From Pseudomonas sp. SJZ074 (GTDB taxonomy: Bacteria; Pseudomonadota; Gammaproteobacteria; Pseudomonadales; Pseudomonadaceae), in contig NZ_VIUE01000006.1 of the NCBI RefSeq assembly GCF_007828215.1, forward strand, positions 159,120 to 223,119: a stretch of DNA of 64,000 nucleotides. The letters run 5' to 3'. The translations under genes and the position numbers were made by a program. The notes under the pieces were generated by a model. That model was not told the origin of the DNA and ran no database searches. It worked only from the letters and a program-made list of their open reading frames with translations. Positions 1 to 10,677 of the stretch are shown one piece after another; position 1 is the first letter of the stretch; each line of letters starts with the position of its first letter.

Positions 1-146
1 GTCATCGAGCGCCCGCAGTTGTTTACCTGTGATACGTTGCAGTGCAGGCCGGCCCGGCCCCAGCCGTTGTTATTCAAGGCCCCCGGCACGTTCCGCTGAG
101 CCTCTTGTTGATCCGGAAAAAAATCACAATCAAAAGGAGCCCGACA

Positions 147-950
147 GTGATCGACACATTCAACCGAACAGGCCCGCTCATGGACGCCAAAAGCTATCCA
201 CAATGGGCACAGCAGCTCATTGCCGATTGCGGCGAGAGCAAGCGCCGGGTTGTCGAACACGAGCTGTATCAACGCATGCGCGATAACAAGCTCAGCGCCA
301 GGACCATGCGCCACTACCTTATCGGTGGTTGGCCGGTCGTTGAACAGTTCGCTTTATACATGGCACAGAACCTCACCAAGACTCGCTTTGCCCGCCACCC
401 CGGCGAGGATATGGCCCGGCGTTGGCTGATGCGCAACATTCGTGTCGAACTCAATCACGCCGACTACTGGGTGAACTGGAGCGCCGCCCACGGTGTGACG
501 CTTGAGGACCTGCAGGCACAGCAGGTGCCGCCTGAACTCCACGCATTGAGCCATTGGTGCTGGCACACCAGCTCTTCGGACCCGCTGATCGTGGCAATCG
601 CGGCGACCAACTATGCCATTGAAGGCGCGACCGGTGAGTGGTCGGCGGTGGTGTGTTCCAGCGGCATCTACGCGGCGGCCTTCGCCGATGAAGAGCGCAA
701 GCGCGCCATGAAATGGCTGAAGATGCATGCCCAGTACGACGATGCCCATCCGTGGGAAGCGCTGGAGATCATCTGCACGCTGGCGGGCATGAATCCGAGC
801 AAGGCCCTGCAGGCCGAACTGCGTCAGGCGGTGTGCAAGAGCTACGATTACATGTACCTGTTTCTGGAGCGTTGCATGCAACTGGAACAGTCGGAGTCTG
901 CCGGAAAGTCGGCATCCCCTCGCGAGCGCCTGGCGCTGGCCGGGAGCTGA
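147..950 (+). CDS. TenA/PqqC-like heme-oxygenase-fold protein
   Basis: Predicted 267-aa all-helical protein of the TenA/PqqC superfamily, often annotated in Pseudomonas as a TenA-family regulator or iron-containing redox enzyme. The GTG start at 147 is chosen because AAAAGGAG lies 7 bases upstream; the frame stays open back to 42 but has no ribosome site there. Possible metal ligands are spaced as in heme-oxygenase-like diiron oxidases: E101xxH104, E159 and an HxxxDxxH pattern at H194/D198/H201. This suggests an iron-dependent oxidase more than a thiaminase, but that is inference. No thiamine or pqq genes adjoin it, and it appears monocistronic. The substrate is unknown. Confidence 0.75.
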   Translation: MIDTFNRTGPLMDAKSYPQWAQQLIADCGESKRRVVEHELYQRMRDNKLSARTMRHYLIGGWPVVEQFALYMAQNLTKTRFARHPGEDMARRWLMRNIRVELNHADYWVNWSAAHGVTLEDLQAQQVPPELHALSHWCWHTSSSDPLIVAIAATNYAIEGATGEWSAVVCSSGIYAAAFADEERKRAMKWLKMHAQYDDAHPWEALEIICTLAGMNPSKALQAELRQAVCKSYDYMYLFLERCMQLEQSESAGKSASPRERLALAGS

Positions 951-965
951 TGTTTAGTTGACCGA

Positions 966-1055
966 TGTGGGGGCGAGTTTGCTCCGCGAAGTGCTCGGGC
1001 CGCCAACGGGGAGGTTGGCTGTTGGAGCGCTATCGCGAGCAGGCTCGCCCCCACA
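966..1055. repeat. REP doublet (REPIN-like inverted repeat)
   Basis: Imperfect inverted repeat in the gap between convergent genes: arm 966-989 and arm 1033-1055, both carrying a GTGGGGGCGAG...TCGCGA pattern. It belongs to the same repeat family seen at 7363, 10532, 56534 and 62541. Confidence 0.75.
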
Positions 1056-1137
1056 TTTGGTTTGAGTGAGCGTCAGCCCAAACAATAAAGTTGTGTTGGC
1101 TTCAGGTTCGGTTTTCTGCCAGGCCTGGCTCGCTCAT

Positions 1138-2064
1138 TCAACCCGCCATTTCCAATCGGTTCCGTCCTTCGCGCTTGGCCACATACAACGCGCTGTCGAC
1201 CCGGCGCAGCAGGCTTTCTATGGACTCACCCGGCAACAGTGTCGCGCAGCCGAGGCTGACCGTCAGCTCGATCCTGACACCGGCAGCGAAATACTCCTGC
1301 AATTGGGCTGCATAGCGCAGTCGCTCGCCAATCGTGGCAGCGGCTTCCCGGCTGGTATTGGAAAGCAGGATCAGGAACTCCTCACCACCGAACCTGAACA
1401 CCATATCCACGTTGCGCAATTGATCCTTGATCGACTCGGCAACGGCCTTGAGCACCTCATCGCCGGCGCCATGGCCGTAGGTATCGTTGATGCGCTTGAA
1501 GTGATCGATGTCGAGCATCAGCAACGACAGTGGTTGCATGTGACGCCTGGCCATGTCGATTTCCCGCTCCATGACCTGGTCCATGGCGATGCGGTTGCCG
1601 GTCCCGGTCAACGGATCGCGCAGGGCGCTCTGGGTTGCGGCGCGGTAGAGCAGGGCGTTGCGCAGTGGAAACAACAGGGTGGACATCAGTGACTCGAGAT
1701 CACTCTGCTCCGCATCGCTGAAGCGCTGATTGCGACGGAACACGAGTTCGCCTAGCTGTTCGTCTTCGTGGCTGAGGTTGTAGCTGAGCAGGTGATGCCC
1801 ACGCTGACCGAACTCCAGCCGCAGGTCGCTGGGCTTGTGTTGATAGGCCAGCGCATCCAGTGGTACCAGTCGTTGAGCTTCACGGAAAAACAGACCCAGA
1901 ATCCGCTGTGGTTCCAGGCTGGTCTGCAATTGCTGACTCAATTGCTGACGCAGCTGCGAAAGACTGACGGACCGCGCGACGAGCGGTGACGGTTGACCGA
2001 GGCCCAGGCGCTGCAGTTTGGCGCTGTCGAAATCAATCGCGTTGGTCTGGATGGGCGTTTTCAT
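1138..2064 (-). CDS. GGDEF-domain diguanylate cyclase
   Basis: A 308-aa cytoplasmic protein predicted to make cyclic-di-GMP from two GTP. The N-terminal ~135 residues resemble a GAF-like sensory region, and the C-terminal half is a GGDEF domain with the intact active-site signature FRFGGEEF. An RxxD inhibitory I-site (RNVD) sits five residues before GGEEF, so product feedback inhibition is likely. No transmembrane segment is evident. The ATG at 2064 is preferred; a TTG at 2085 extends the frame by seven residues without better support. It is convergent with the TenA-like gene and stands alone. The signal it senses cannot be read from sequence. Confidence 0.9.
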   Translation of the reverse strand: MKTPIQTNAIDFDSAKLQRLGLGQPSPLVARSVSLSQLRQQLSQQLQTSLEPQRILGLFFREAQRLVPLDALAYQHKPSDLRLEFGQRGHHLLSYNLSHEDEQLGELVFRRNQRFSDAEQSDLESLMSTLLFPLRNALLYRAATQSALRDPLTGTGNRIAMDQVMEREIDMARRHMQPLSLLMLDIDHFKRINDTYGHGAGDEVLKAVAESIKDQLRNVDMVFRFGGEEFLILLSNTSREAAATIGERLRYAAQLQEYFAAGVRIELTVSLGCATLLPGESIESLLRRVDSALYVAKREGRNRLEMAG

Positions 2065-2424
2065 TTGGCGTAAGCCCCTAAGCAAAATCTGTCCTGGCAG
2101 GCTGGGTGCGGTGGCTTGGGGCTGCGTGTCGTACAGGCCCGTCAGTCCCGTAGGACGCTGATTTGAGTCTAGTCTGCTTTCCTTGGCTGACGCAGGTCTC
2201 GTATCAACCTCCGTTACCCGCCGGACATGGCGTGTTTAGCAGGGTTAGAGCGAAAGTCGTGCCAGTCTGTTCACTTCAGAAAAAAGCATTGCAAATCAAT
2301 GAAGTGAAAAAATCGCGAATATCACCCCGGGATTTGCGCGACAGGGCTTTGGCGGTTCGTCTGGCTGGCTATCGAAGGATTCGAGCGTCGCGACGGTAAA
2401 CCGCCGCAACGTGGGGGCGAGCGC
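2065..2424. other. Intergenic region without recognisable gene
   Basis: About 360 bases between two leftward genes. Short frames here have no ribosome site or family resemblance. A single half-REP core (GTGGGGGCGAGCG) lies at 2411-2423, just beyond the stop of the SDR gene. The promoter of the diguanylate cyclase gene should be near 2070-2200, but I could not pick out a convincing one. Confidence 0.6.
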
Positions 2425-3165
2425 TTATTGTGCGTTGAAGGCCTGGCCGTTGACGCCTTTGCTGTCCGGCCCCATCAAATACAGGTAGACCGGCATGATC
2501 TCTTCTGGCGTTGGATTATTGAGCGGGTTTTCTCCCGGATAGGCCTGGGCGCGCATGCTGGTGCGGGTGGCGCCGGGGTTGATGCTGTTGGCCCGCATCG
2601 GCGCGACGGTATCGACTTCGTCGGCCAGGGTCTGCATCAACCCTTCGGTGGCGAACTTGGACACACCATAGGCACCCCAGTACGCCCGGCCCTTGCGGCC
2701 AACGCTGCTTGAGGTGAACACCACGGACGCATCCGTGGACAGCTTGAGCAGCGGCAGCAAGGTGCTGGTGAGCATGAACATGGCGTTGACGTTCACCTGC
2801 ATCACTCGCATGAAATTCTCGCCGGACAGCTGTTCCAGCGGTGTACGCGGGCCGATGATCGAGGCGTTGTGCAGCAGGCCGTCCAGATGACCGAATTCGG
2901 TTTCGATCATGGCCGCCAGTTCGTCGTATTGATGGGGTAGGGCGGTTTCGAGGTTGAAGGGAATCACTGCCGGCTGTGGATGACCGGCCGCTTCGATTTC
3001 ATCGTAGACCTGGGTCAGGTTGGCTTCGGTCTTGCCCAGCAGCAGCACGGTAGCGCCGTGGGCGGCATAAGCCTTGGCCGCAGCGGCGCCGATGCCACGA
3101 CCGGCACCGGTCACCAGGATGACCCGGCCATTGAGCAGATCGGGGCGGGCGGAATAATCAAACAT
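2425..3165 (-). CDS. YciK-like short-chain dehydrogenase/reductase
   Basis: A 246-aa classical SDR. It has the cofactor motif TGAGRGIG near residue 18, an NAS motif near 99 and the catalytic YGVSK (YxxxK) with an upstream Ser cluster. The family is typically annotated YciK in Pseudomonas; its substrate is not established. The ATG at 3165 is used because GTGAGG lies just upstream; an in-frame ATG at 3183 is poorer. It follows the ubiG-mupP pair on the same strand after 220 bases containing an inverted repeat, an arrangement common in Pseudomonas. Confidence 0.88.
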   Translation of the reverse strand: MFDYSARPDLLNGRVILVTGAGRGIGAAAAKAYAAHGATVLLLGKTEANLTQVYDEIEAAGHPQPAVIPFNLETALPHQYDELAAMIETEFGHLDGLLHNASIIGPRTPLEQLSGENFMRVMQVNVNAMFMLTSTLLPLLKLSTDASVVFTSSSVGRKGRAYWGAYGVSKFATEGLMQTLADEVDTVAPMRANSINPGATRTSMRAQAYPGENPLNNPTPEEIMPVYLYLMGPDSKGVNGQAFNAQ

Positions 3166-3222
3166 AAGAACCTCACGAAACATAACGATGCGTGGTGATG
3201 CACGGTGTGGCGACGGGTTGTA

Positions 3223-3349
3223 TTGTGGCGAGGGAATTCATCCCCGCTGGGTCCGAAGCGACCCCTTGCGTATTACTTGATACACCGCAGTGATTGACAT
3301 CTCTTGGAGGCGCTTCGCACCTCGGCGGGGATAAATCCCCTCGCCACAA
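3223..3349. repeat. Inverted repeat of the GTGGCGAGGGGAT family
   Basis: Arms 3223-3247 and 3325-3349 both carry the TTGTGGCGAGGG...CCCCGC type sequence in opposite orientation. This is a second REP family of the fluorescens group, also seen at 51513, 55934 and 60072. It lies between mupP and the yciK-like gene. Confidence 0.7.
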
Positions 3350-3387
3350 AAAATCTACTTAGTGTCTTGCCACACGAAGTAGTCAGC

Positions 3388-4059
3388 TCAGCAACTGCAC
3401 AACGCGTTATCCAGCACTTCGCGCAACGCCAGCGGGTGATCGATTACCACGTCCGCGCCCCAGTGCTTGGGGTTGTCGTCTGGATGGATGTAGCCGTAGG
3501 TCACCGCGCAGGTCTTGGTGCCGGCGCTGCGCCCGGACTCGATGTCCCGCAGGTCGTCGCCCACGAACAGCACGCTGGCCGGGTCCAGGTCGAGCATCTT
3601 GCACGCCAGGATCAGCGGCTCCGGATCCGGCTTGCTGTTTTTTACATGATCCGGGCAGATCAGCACTTTGGAGCGCTCGGCCAGGCCCAGTTGCTGCATG
3701 ATGGGCTCGGCGAAGCGCACCGGTTTGTTGGTGACGACGCCCCAGATCAGGTTGGCGGCTTCGATGTCGGCGAGCACCTCGGCCATGCCGTCGAACAGAT
3801 GGCTGTGGACGGCGCAGCCCTTGAGATAGCGATCGAGGAATTCCTGGCGCAGGTCCTCGAAGCCCGGTGATTCCGGGTCCATGGAAAAGGTCACCGCGAC
3901 CATCGCACGGGCGCCCCCGGAAATTTCGTCTCGAATGTGCTGCGTGTTCATCGGTGGCAGGCCGCGGTCGGCGCGCATGGCCTGGCAGATGGCGATGAAG
4001 TCCGGCGCGGTATCGAGCAGCGTGCCGTCCATGTCGAAGAGAACCGCTTTGAGACGCAT
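3388..4059 (-). CDS. mupP: MupP, N-acetylmuramic acid 6-phosphate phosphatase
   Basis: A 223-aa HAD-superfamily hydrolase with all four HAD motifs: DMDGT near residue 9 (nucleophile and acid Asp), the VVTNKP threonine motif near 109, a Lys in NSKPDPEP near 142, and GDDLRD near 167. In Pseudomonas, the phosphatase next to ubiG is MupP, which removes the phosphate from MurNAc-6-P in the AnmK-MupP-AmgK-MurU cell-wall recycling route. The gene begins 4 bases after the ubiG stop, so the two are co-transcribed. The assignment rests on family resemblance and this conserved context. Confidence 0.88.
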   Translation of the reverse strand: MRLKAVLFDMDGTLLDTAPDFIAICQAMRADRGLPPMNTQHIRDEISGGARAMVAVTFSMDPESPGFEDLRQEFLDRYLKGCAVHSHLFDGMAEVLADIEAANLIWGVVTNKPVRFAEPIMQQLGLAERSKVLICPDHVKNSKPDPEPLILACKMLDLDPASVLFVGDDLRDIESGRSAGTKTCAVTYGYIHPDDNPKHWGADVVIDHPLALREVLDNALCSC

Positions 4060-4063
4060 CGAC

Positions 4064-4762
4064 TTATTCCTCGCGCAGGGTCTGGATCATATAGTTCACG
4101 TCAACGTCAGTGGCCAGCTTGTAGTGCTTGGTCAGCGGGTTGTAGGTCAGGCCGATGATGTCCTTGACGGTCAGCCCGGCCGCACGGCTCCAGGCGCCCA
4201 GCTCGGAAGGACGGATGAACTTCTTGAAGTCGTGGGTGCCGCGAGGCAGCAGCTTCATGATGTATTCCGCGCCGATGATGGCGAACAGGTACGCCTTCGG
4301 GTTGCGGTTGATGGTGGAGAAGAACACCTGGCCGCCGGGCTTGACCATGCGGAAGCAAGCGCGGATGACCGAGGACGGATCCGGCACGTGTTCAAGCATT
4401 TCCAGGCAGGTGACCACGTCGAACTGAGCGGGCATTTCCTCGGCCAGGGCTTCGGCGGTGATCTGCCGGTATTCCACGCTGACGCCGGACTCCAGTTGAT
4501 GCAGCTGCGCTACCGCAAGCGGTGCTTCGCCCATGTCGATGCCCATCACCGTTGCGCCGCGCTGGGCCATGGCTTCGCTGAGAATGCCACCGCCGCAGCC
4601 GACGTCGAGCACCTTCTTGCCGGCCAGGTTGACCCGTTCGTCGATCCAGTTGACCCGCAGCGGGTTGATATCGTGCAGCGGCTTGAACTCGCTTTCGCGG
4701 TCCCACCAGCGGTGAGCCAGGGCTTCGAATTTGGCGATTTCGGCGTGGTCGACGTTGCTCAT
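4064..4762 (-). CDS. ubiG: UbiG, ubiquinone O-methyltransferase
   Basis: A 232-aa SAM-dependent methyltransferase that performs both O-methylations of ubiquinone biosynthesis. The class I SAM motif VLDVGCGGG lies near residue 52, followed by the acidic GID motif near 72. The N-terminus ([10 protein letters not shown], ...HRWWD) and the region around PKAYLFAI are typical of UbiG. Length matches the family. It is the first gene of the leftward ubiG-mupP pair. Confidence 0.95.
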   Translation of the reverse strand: MSNVDHAEIAKFEALAHRWWDRESEFKPLHDINPLRVNWIDERVNLAGKKVLDVGCGGGILSEAMAQRGATVMGIDMGEAPLAVAQLHQLESGVSVEYRQITAEALAEEMPAQFDVVTCLEMLEHVPDPSSVIRACFRMVKPGGQVFFSTINRNPKAYLFAIIGAEYIMKLLPRGTHDFKKFIRPSELGAWSRAAGLTVKDIIGLTYNPLTKHYKLATDVDVNYMIQTLREE

Positions 4763-4824
4763 GTGCAGATCCTCGAAAAACTTGAAAAAATCAGTGGCCC
4801 CGAGCCGTGGCTCAAGAGGCGGGG

Positions 4825-6156
4825 TTATTCGTCGTGACCGCTGATGCGGCGACCCCAGGCCTGGGCCGTGGCGATCAGTTGCGGTTCCTCCAGGCGGGTC
4901 AGCTGGCCGTCTTCAAGCAACGGCTTGCCGGCCACCCACAGGTGTTTCACGCAATCGCGGCCGGTGGCGTAGATCAGCTGCGACACCGGATCGTAAATCG
5001 GTTGCTGGGCCAATCCCGACAGGTCGAAGGCCACCAGGTCGGCGGCCTTGCCGACTTCCAGGGAGCCGACGGTGGCCTCGATGCCCAGCGTCCGGGCGCC
5101 ATTGAGCGTGGCCATGCGCAACGCCCGATGGGCATCCAGGGCCGTGGCCGAGCCGGCGACGGCCTTGGCCAGCAGGGCTGCGGTGCGAGTCTCCCCCAGC
5201 AGGTCCAGGTCATTGTTGCTCGCAGCGCCGTCGGTGCCGACCGCCACATTGACCCCGGCCTGCCATAAGCGCTCCACCGGGCAGAAACCACTGGCCAGCT
5301 TCAGGTTCGATTCCGGGCAATGGATCACGCTGCAATTGCTTTCTACCAGCAAGGCCAGGTCTTCATCGCTGATCTGAGTCATGTGCACAGCCTGGAAACG
5401 CGGCCCCAGCAGGCCCAGTCGTCCGAGGCGAGCCAACGGCCGCTCGGCGGTGTTATCCACCGCCTGCTGCACTTCGAAGGCGGTTTCGTGAACATGCATA
5501 TGAATGGCTGCGTCCAGCTCTTCGGCAATCACGCGGATTTTCTCCAGGTTCTCATCGCCCACGGTGTAGGGCGCATGCGGGCCGAATGCGACTTTGATCC
5601 GCGGATGGTGCTTGAGGTCGCCGAACAATTCGATGCCCTGACGAATGGCATCGTCGGCACTGGCAGCCCCGGGAATCGGGAAATCGAGGATCGGAATGGC
5701 GATTTGTGCACGGATGCCGCTGTTATGGACGCGTTCGCTGGCAACCTTGGGATAGAAATACATGTCAGAGAAACAGGTGATGCCACCCTTGATTTGCTCG
5801 GCGATTGCCAGGTCGGTGCCGTCGCGCACAAAGTCTTCATCGACCCATTTGCCCTCGGCCGGCCAGACATGTTGTTCAAGCCAGGTCATCAGGGGCAGAT
5901 CGTCGGCCAGGCCGCGGAACAATGTCATCGCCGCATGGCCGTGGGCGTTGATCAGGCCCGGGCTGAGCAGCATGCCCGGCAGCTCACGGACTTCGGCAGC
6001 CTCGCATTTCAGGGCTTCGGCCCGTGGACCGATGAACACGATGCAGCCGTCGCGGACACCCAGGCCATGATCCTTGAGTACCACGCCAGCGGGTTCGACA
6101 GGCACCAACCAGGTCGGCAGCAATAGTAAGTCGAGCGCAATGGCAGGCTTGGGCAT
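4825..6156 (-). CDS. mtaD: MtaD-type amidohydrolase (methylthioadenosine / S-adenosylhomocysteine deaminase)
   Basis: A 443-aa TRZ/ATZ-family metal-dependent hydrolase. It has the N-terminal zinc motif NAHGHAAM, the internal histidines HMHVHE, and the [10 protein letters not shown] segment holding the metal-binding Asp. In Pseudomonas this enzyme deaminates 5'-methylthioadenosine toward methylthioinosine, a methionine-salvage variant. It is divergent from mtnA, another salvage gene, with about 100 bases between them, which supports that role. It ends 62 bases upstream of ubiG on the same strand. Confidence 0.88.
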   Translation of the reverse strand: MPKPAIALDLLLLPTWLVPVEPAGVVLKDHGLGVRDGCIVFIGPRAEALKCEAAEVRELPGMLLSPGLINAHGHAAMTLFRGLADDLPLMTWLEQHVWPAEGKWVDEDFVRDGTDLAIAEQIKGGITCFSDMYFYPKVASERVHNSGIRAQIAIPILDFPIPGAASADDAIRQGIELFGDLKHHPRIKVAFGPHAPYTVGDENLEKIRVIAEELDAAIHMHVHETAFEVQQAVDNTAERPLARLGRLGLLGPRFQAVHMTQISDEDLALLVESNCSVIHCPESNLKLASGFCPVERLWQAGVNVAVGTDGAASNNDLDLLGETRTAALLAKAVAGSATALDAHRALRMATLNGARTLGIEATVGSLEVGKAADLVAFDLSGLAQQPIYDPVSQLIYATGRDCVKHLWVAGKPLLEDGQLTRLEEPQLIATAQAWGRRISGHDE

Positions 6157-6223
6157 TGTGGATCGGTTCCATGGGTTATAAAGGATGGCGAAGTATACCC
6201 GAGCGTCATCGCGCTGGGATCGC

Positions 6224-6229
6224 TATAAT
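6224..6229 (+). promoter_or_regulatory. Candidate -10 box of mtnA
   Basis: A perfect TATAAT lies 33 bases upstream of the mtnA start, in the divergent mtaD-mtnA spacer. No good -35 hexamer is visible at the expected spacing, so this is tentative. Confidence 0.35.
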
Positions 6230-6261
6230 CGGCGGCTTTGTTCAAGAGTGCGGAGTGTAGG

Positions 6262-7338
6262 ATGCGCGATCAACTGTTGGCTGCGGAGAAGGTGAAGGCC
6301 ATCGATTGGCGGGATGGCGCCCTGTACCTGCTGGATCAGCGCGTGTTGCCGTTCGAGGAAAACTGGATCGCCTACACCAGTGCGGCCGGGGTGGCCGAGG
6401 CCATACGCACGATGGTGGTGCGCGGCGCGCCGGCCATCGGCATCAGTGCGGCTTACGGCGTGGTGCTGGCCGCCCGCGCGAGAGTGGCCGAGGGCGGGGA
6501 CTGGGGCGCGGCATTGGAGGCTGACTTCACTTTGCTGGCCGAGTCCCGGCCGACGGCGGTGAATCTGTTCTGGGCCCTGGATCGGATGCGTGACCGGCTG
6601 GCGCGCTTGAAAGAGCATGCCGAGCCGCTGGCCGCCCTCGAGGCCGAGGCGATCGCCATTCACGAAAGTGACCGTGAAGCCAACCTGACCATGGCCCAGC
6701 TCGGCGTCGACCTGATCCGCAAGCACCAGGGCAATGCCCAGGCCATCCTGACCCATTGCAACACCGGTGCCCTGGCCACCGGCGGCTTCGGCACGGCCCT
6801 GGGGGTGATTCGCGGTGCATTCATCGAGGGTATGGTCGAGCGGGTCTATGCCGACGAAACCCGTCCATGGCTGCAGGGTTCGCGCCTCACGGCGTGGGAG
6901 CTGGCGAACGAGGGTATCCCGGTGACCCTCAACGCCGATTCCTCTGCCGCCCACATCATGAAAACCAAGGGTGTGACCTGGGTAATCGTCGGCGCCGACC
7001 GCATCACTGCCAACGGTGATGTGGCGAACAAGATCGGCACCTATCAACTGGCGGTCTGCGCCATGCATCACGGCGTGCGCTTCATGGTGGTGGCGCCCAG
7101 TTCGACCATTGATATGAACCTGGCCAGCGGCGAGGACATCCCGATCGAAGAACGCGACGGGCGCGAACTGCTGGAAGTTGGCGGCAAGCGGGTCGGCGCG
7201 GAGGTGGAGGCGTTCAACCCGGTGTTCGACGTCACGCCGGCTGACCTGATCGACGCCATCGTCACGGAGAAGGGGATCGTCGAGCGCCCGGACACCGCGA
7301 AGATGGCGCAACTGATGTGCCGCAAGCGGCTGCATTGA
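6262..7338 (+). CDS. mtnA: MtnA, S-methyl-5-thioribose-1-phosphate isomerase
   Basis: A 358-aa protein of the aIF-2B/MtnA family converting methylthioribose-1-phosphate to methylthioribulose-1-phosphate in methionine salvage. The catalytic Cys is in [12 protein letters not shown] and the catalytic Asp in [18 protein letters not shown] near residue 56 is a family signature. The ATG at 6262 fits the usual length and has GGAG about 7 bases upstream; the frame extends to 6238 without support. It is divergent from mtaD, which acts in the same salvage route. Confidence 0.95.
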   Translation: MRDQLLAAEKVKAIDWRDGALYLLDQRVLPFEENWIAYTSAAGVAEAIRTMVVRGAPAIGISAAYGVVLAARARVAEGGDWGAALEADFTLLAESRPTAVNLFWALDRMRDRLARLKEHAEPLAALEAEAIAIHESDREANLTMAQLGVDLIRKHQGNAQAILTHCNTGALATGGFGTALGVIRGAFIEGMVERVYADETRPWLQGSRLTAWELANEGIPVTLNADSSAAHIMKTKGVTWVIVGADRITANGDVANKIGTYQLAVCAMHHGVRFMVVAPSSTIDMNLASGEDIPIEERDGRELLEVGGKRVGAEVEAFNPVFDVTPADLIDAIVTEKGIVERPDTAKMAQLMCRKRLH

Positions 7339-7783
7339 GACTATTTTGTCAGGTGCATCGCCATCGCGAGCAGGCTCGCTCCCACATGGAATCGGGTCGT
7401 GTCCGGAATCTCGGGCATGTAAAGCCTCCCTGTGGGAGCGAGCCTGCTCGCGATGAGGCCCTTGAAACCTCCAGAACTCCTTGCATTTGAGTGCAATTTC
7501 TCCAGTCGCAGCGCTTCTAAGCCCCTCTCGTCCCATTCCAGCCTGTCACCGGTCAACTAACTATGCTCCATGCGCATCTGGGGGATAGGTGCGTGGCGGC
7601 TCTTGTGATAACATCCGGCGGTTTCCAGGGTCGCTTCACGAAGCGGTCTTTACTGCGCAGATCCATGGCATAACTCGTTGATTTGTCGTAAGTCGCTGCA
7701 CGGCACTTGTCCTGTGGCGGCGAGCTTCGTTCGTCCCGTCTGGATGTGACGAGGTTTCACCAGAAAAAGGAATCAGGCTTCTC
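7339..7783. other. mtnA-gyrA intergenic region
   Basis: About 445 bases without a supported gene. The first third holds a perfect REP doublet (7363-7454). The remainder should carry the gyrA promoter and 5' leader; a ribosome site AAGGAA is visible at about 7768. No convincing sigma-70 hexamer pair could be assigned. Confidence 0.6.
7363..7454. repeat. REP doublet, perfect 24-base arms
   Basis: Arms 7363-7386 and 7431-7454 are exact reverse complements with core GCGAGCAGGCTCGC, separated by 44 bases. Such REPIN elements in Pseudomonas are mobilised by RAYT transposases encoded elsewhere. Confidence 0.85.
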
Positions 7784-10450
7784 ATGGGCGAACTGGCCAA
7801 AGAAATCCTCCCGGTCAATATCGAAGACGAGCTGAAACAGTCCTACCTCGACTACGCAATGAGCGTAATCGTCGGGCGGGCGCTGCCGGATGCGCGCGAT
7901 GGCTTGAAGCCCGTGCACCGGCGCGTATTGTTCGCGATGAGCGAGCTGGGCAACGACTTCAACAAGCCGTACAAGAAATCCGCCCGTGTCGTCGGTGACG
8001 TGATCGGTAAGTATCACCCTCACGGTGACACTGCGGTGTACGACACCATCGTCCGGATGGCGCAGCCATTTTCCCTGCGCTACCTGCTGGTAGACGGTCA
8101 GGGCAACTTCGGCTCCGTGGACGGCGACAATGCCGCGGCCATGCGATACACCGAAGTGCGCATGACCAAGCTCGCCCACGAGCTGCTGGCCGACCTGCAC
8201 AAGGAAACCGTGGACTGGGTGCCGAACTACGACGGCACCGAAATGATCCCGGCGGTCATGCCGACCCGTATCCCGAATCTGTTGGTCAACGGTTCCAGCG
8301 GTATCGCCGTGGGCATGGCAACCAACATCCCGCCGCACAACCTCGGTGAAGTCATCGATGGTTGCCTGGCCCTCATCGACAACCCCGAGCTGAGCGTCGA
8401 TGAGCTGATGCAGTACATCCCCGGCCCGGACTTCCCGACCGCCGCGATCATCAACGGTCGGGCCGGTATCATCGAGGCCTATCGCACCGGTCGCGGCCGC
8501 ATCTACATGCGCGCCCGCTCGACGGTCGAAGACATCGACAAGGTCGGTGGCCGCCAGCAGATCGTCATCACCGAGCTCCCATACCAGCTGAACAAGGCCC
8601 GTCTGATCGAGAAGATCGCCGAGCTGGTCAAGGAGAAGAAACTCGAAGGCATCACCGAACTGCGGGACGAGTCCGACAAGGACGGCATGCGCGTCGTGAT
8701 CGAGCTGCGCCGTGGCGAAGTGCCTGAGGTGATCCTCAACAACCTCTACGCCCAGACCCAGCTGCAAAGCGTGTTCGGTATCAACATTGTCGCGTTGATC
8801 GATGGCCGTCCGCGGATCCTGAACCTCAAGGACCTGCTGGAAGCCTTCGTGCGTCACCGTCGCGAAGTGGTCACCCGCCGCACCGTGTTCGAACTGCGCA
8901 AGGCCCGTGAGCGGGGTCACATCCTGGAAGGCCAGGCCGTTGCCCTGTCGAACATCGACCCGGTCATTGCCCTGATCAAGGCCTCGCCGACGCCGTCGGA
9001 AGCCAAGGAAGCGCTGGTCAGTACGCCTTGGGAGTCCAGTGCGGTGATGACCATGGTCGAGCGTGCCGGCGCCGATTCCTGCCGTCCGGAGAATCTCGAC
9101 CCGCAATACGGTCTGCGCGACGGCAAGTACTTCCTGTCCCCGGAACAGGCACAAGCCATCCTGGAACTGCGCCTGCATCGCCTGACCGGCCTGGAGCACG
9201 AGAAGCTGCTGGCCGAGTACCAGGAGATCCTCAACCAGATCGGCGAGCTGATCCGCATCCTCAACAGCGCCACGCGTCTGATGGAAGTGATCCGCGAAGA
9301 ACTGGAAGTGATCCGCGCCGAATACGGCGACGTGCGCCGCACCGAGATCCTCGATGCGCGCCTGGACCTGACTCTGGGTGACATGATCCCGGAAGAAGAC
9401 CGCGTGGTGACCATTTCCCACGGTGGCTACGCCAAGACCCAGCCGCTGGCCGCCTACCAGGCTCAGCGTCGCGGCGGCAAAGGTAAATCGGCTACCGGCG
9501 TCAAGGACGAGGACTACATCGCCCACTTGCTGGTTGCCAACAGCCACACGACGCTGCTGCTGTTCTCCAGCAAGGGCAAGGTCTACTGGCTCAAGACCTA
9601 CGAGATTCCCGAAGCGTCCCGCGCTGCCCGTGGTCGTCCGCTGGTCAACCTGCTGCCACTGGACGATGGTGAGTACATCACCACCATGTTGCCGGTGGAG
9701 GAATACACCGAAGGCCACTACATCTTCATGGCGACCGCCAACGGCACCGTCAAGAAAACCCCGCTGGAATCCTTCAGCCGTCAGCGCAGCGTCGGCCTGA
9801 TCGCCCTGGAACTGGACGAAGGCGACGTGCTGATTTCCGCCGCCATCACCGACGGCGAGCGTGAGGTCATGCTGTTCTCCGACGGTGGCAAGGTGACTCG
9901 CTTCAAGGAGTCCGATGTTCGTGCCATGGGCCGTACTGCCCGCGGTGTGCGCGGCATGCGCCTGCCGGAAGGCCAGAAGCTGATCTCTATGCTGATTCCC
10001 GAAGAAGGCAGCCAGATCCTGACCGCTTCCGAGCGTGGCTACGGCAAACGTACCGCCATCAGCGAGTTCCCGGAGTACAAGCGTGGCGGCCAGGGCGTGA
10101 TCGCCATGGTCAGCAACGAGCGTAACGGCCGTCTGGTCGGCGCGGTCCAGGTGCTCGATGGCGAGGAAATCATGCTGATCTCCGATCAGGGCACTCTGGT
10201 GCGTACGCGGGTCGACGAGGTGTCGAGCCTGGGCCGTAATACTCAGGGCGTGACGCTGATCAAGCTGGCCAGCGATGAAACGCTGGTGGGCCTTGAGCGG
10301 GTGCAGGAACCATCGGAAGTCGAAGGCGAGGAGCTGGAAGGCGAGGACGACGTGGCGTTCGACGGTACCCTGGGTGCCGATGTCGACGACATGACCGGCG
10401 ACGATCAATCGCTCGATGCTGCCGCAGACGAAGAAGAACCGCAGGAGTAA
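7784..10450 (+). CDS. gyrA: GyrA, DNA gyrase subunit A
   Basis: An 888-aa type II topoisomerase subunit that breaks and rejoins DNA to introduce negative supercoils with GyrB. Catalytic Tyr122 lies in AAMRYTEV. The quinolone-resistance region around [10 protein letters not shown] has Thr83 and Asp87, the wild-type residues of Pseudomonas, so no classical gyrA resistance mutation is present. The C-terminal beta-pinwheel carries the GyrA box QRRGGKG, followed by an acidic tail. AAGGAA precedes the ATG. A terminator follows. Long open frames on the opposite strand here are by-products of GC-rich codon use. Confidence 0.98.
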   Translation: MGELAKEILPVNIEDELKQSYLDYAMSVIVGRALPDARDGLKPVHRRVLFAMSELGNDFNKPYKKSARVVGDVIGKYHPHGDTAVYDTIVRMAQPFSLRYLLVDGQGNFGSVDGDNAAAMRYTEVRMTKLAHELLADLHKETVDWVPNYDGTEMIPAVMPTRIPNLLVNGSSGIAVGMATNIPPHNLGEVIDGCLALIDNPELSVDELMQYIPGPDFPTAAIINGRAGIIEAYRTGRGRIYMRARSTVEDIDKVGGRQQIVITELPYQLNKARLIEKIAELVKEKKLEGITELRDESDKDGMRVVIELRRGEVPEVILNNLYAQTQLQSVFGINIVALIDGRPRILNLKDLLEAFVRHRREVVTRRTVFELRKARERGHILEGQAVALSNIDPVIALIKASPTPSEAKEALVSTPWESSAVMTMVERAGADSCRPENLDPQYGLRDGKYFLSPEQAQAILELRLHRLTGLEHEKLLAEYQEILNQIGELIRILNSATRLMEVIREELEVIRAEYGDVRRTEILDARLDLTLGDMIPEEDRVVTISHGGYAKTQPLAAYQAQRRGGKGKSATGVKDEDYIAHLLVANSHTTLLLFSSKGKVYWLKTYEIPEASRAARGRPLVNLLPLDDGEYITTMLPVEEYTEGHYIFMATANGTVKKTPLESFSRQRSVGLIALELDEGDVLISAAITDGEREVMLFSDGGKVTRFKESDVRAMGRTARGVRGMRLPEGQKLISMLIPEEGSQILTASERGYGKRTAISEFPEYKRGGQGVIAMVSNERNGRLVGAVQVLDGEEIMLISDQGTLVRTRVDEVSSLGRNTQGVTLIKLASDETLVGLERVQEPSEVEGEELEGEDDVAFDGTLGADVDDMTGDDQSLDAAADEEEPQE

Positions 10451-10460
10451 GCGGACACGT

Positions 10461-10496
10461 AGGGGGCGGATGAAGATTCGCCCCCTTGTTGTTTGT
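10461..10496 (+). terminator. Rho-independent terminator of gyrA
   Basis: Stem AGGGGGCG (10461-10468) pairs with CGCCCCCT (10479-10486), followed by the T-rich run TGTTGTTTGT. It starts 10 bases after the gyrA stop. Confidence 0.8.
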
Positions 10497-10531
10497 CCCT
10501 TTTGAAAATTTGCGACACTGCGCATTCCTCT

Positions 10532-10620
10532 TGTAGGAGCGGGCTTGCTCGCGAATGCGGTGTATCAGCCATTCAGATGTCGACTGACACACCGCATTCG
10601 CGAGCAAGCCCGCTCCCACA
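10532..10620. repeat. REP doublet (REPIN)
   Basis: Inverted arms 10532-10563 and 10589-10620, 32 bases each with one mismatch, containing GAGCGGGCTTGCTCGCGA. It lies between gyrA and serC, only about 57 bases from the serC start. Confidence 0.9.
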
Positions 10621-10677
10621 GGGATTGTGTGCAGAACACAAGATTTATGTGACCACCAGATCAGAGCGAGATTGGAT

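Noticed and set aside
2163..2399. Small plus-strand frame in the gap before the SDR gene
   Set aside because: No ribosome site, no resemblance to known proteins, opposite to both neighbours.
6223..7536. A 437-codon minus-strand frame over mtnA
   Set aside because: Antisense shadow; the mtnA catalytic motifs are on the plus strand and the frame crosses a REP doublet.
7980..8060. Quinolone-resistance mutation in gyrA
   Set aside because: Thr83 and Asp87 are the wild-type Pseudomonas residues.
7757..10525. A 922-codon open frame on the minus strand across gyrA
   Set aside because: It mirrors the GC-rich codon bias of gyrA in the antisense phase, has no ribosome site or family resemblance, and gyrA is unambiguous.
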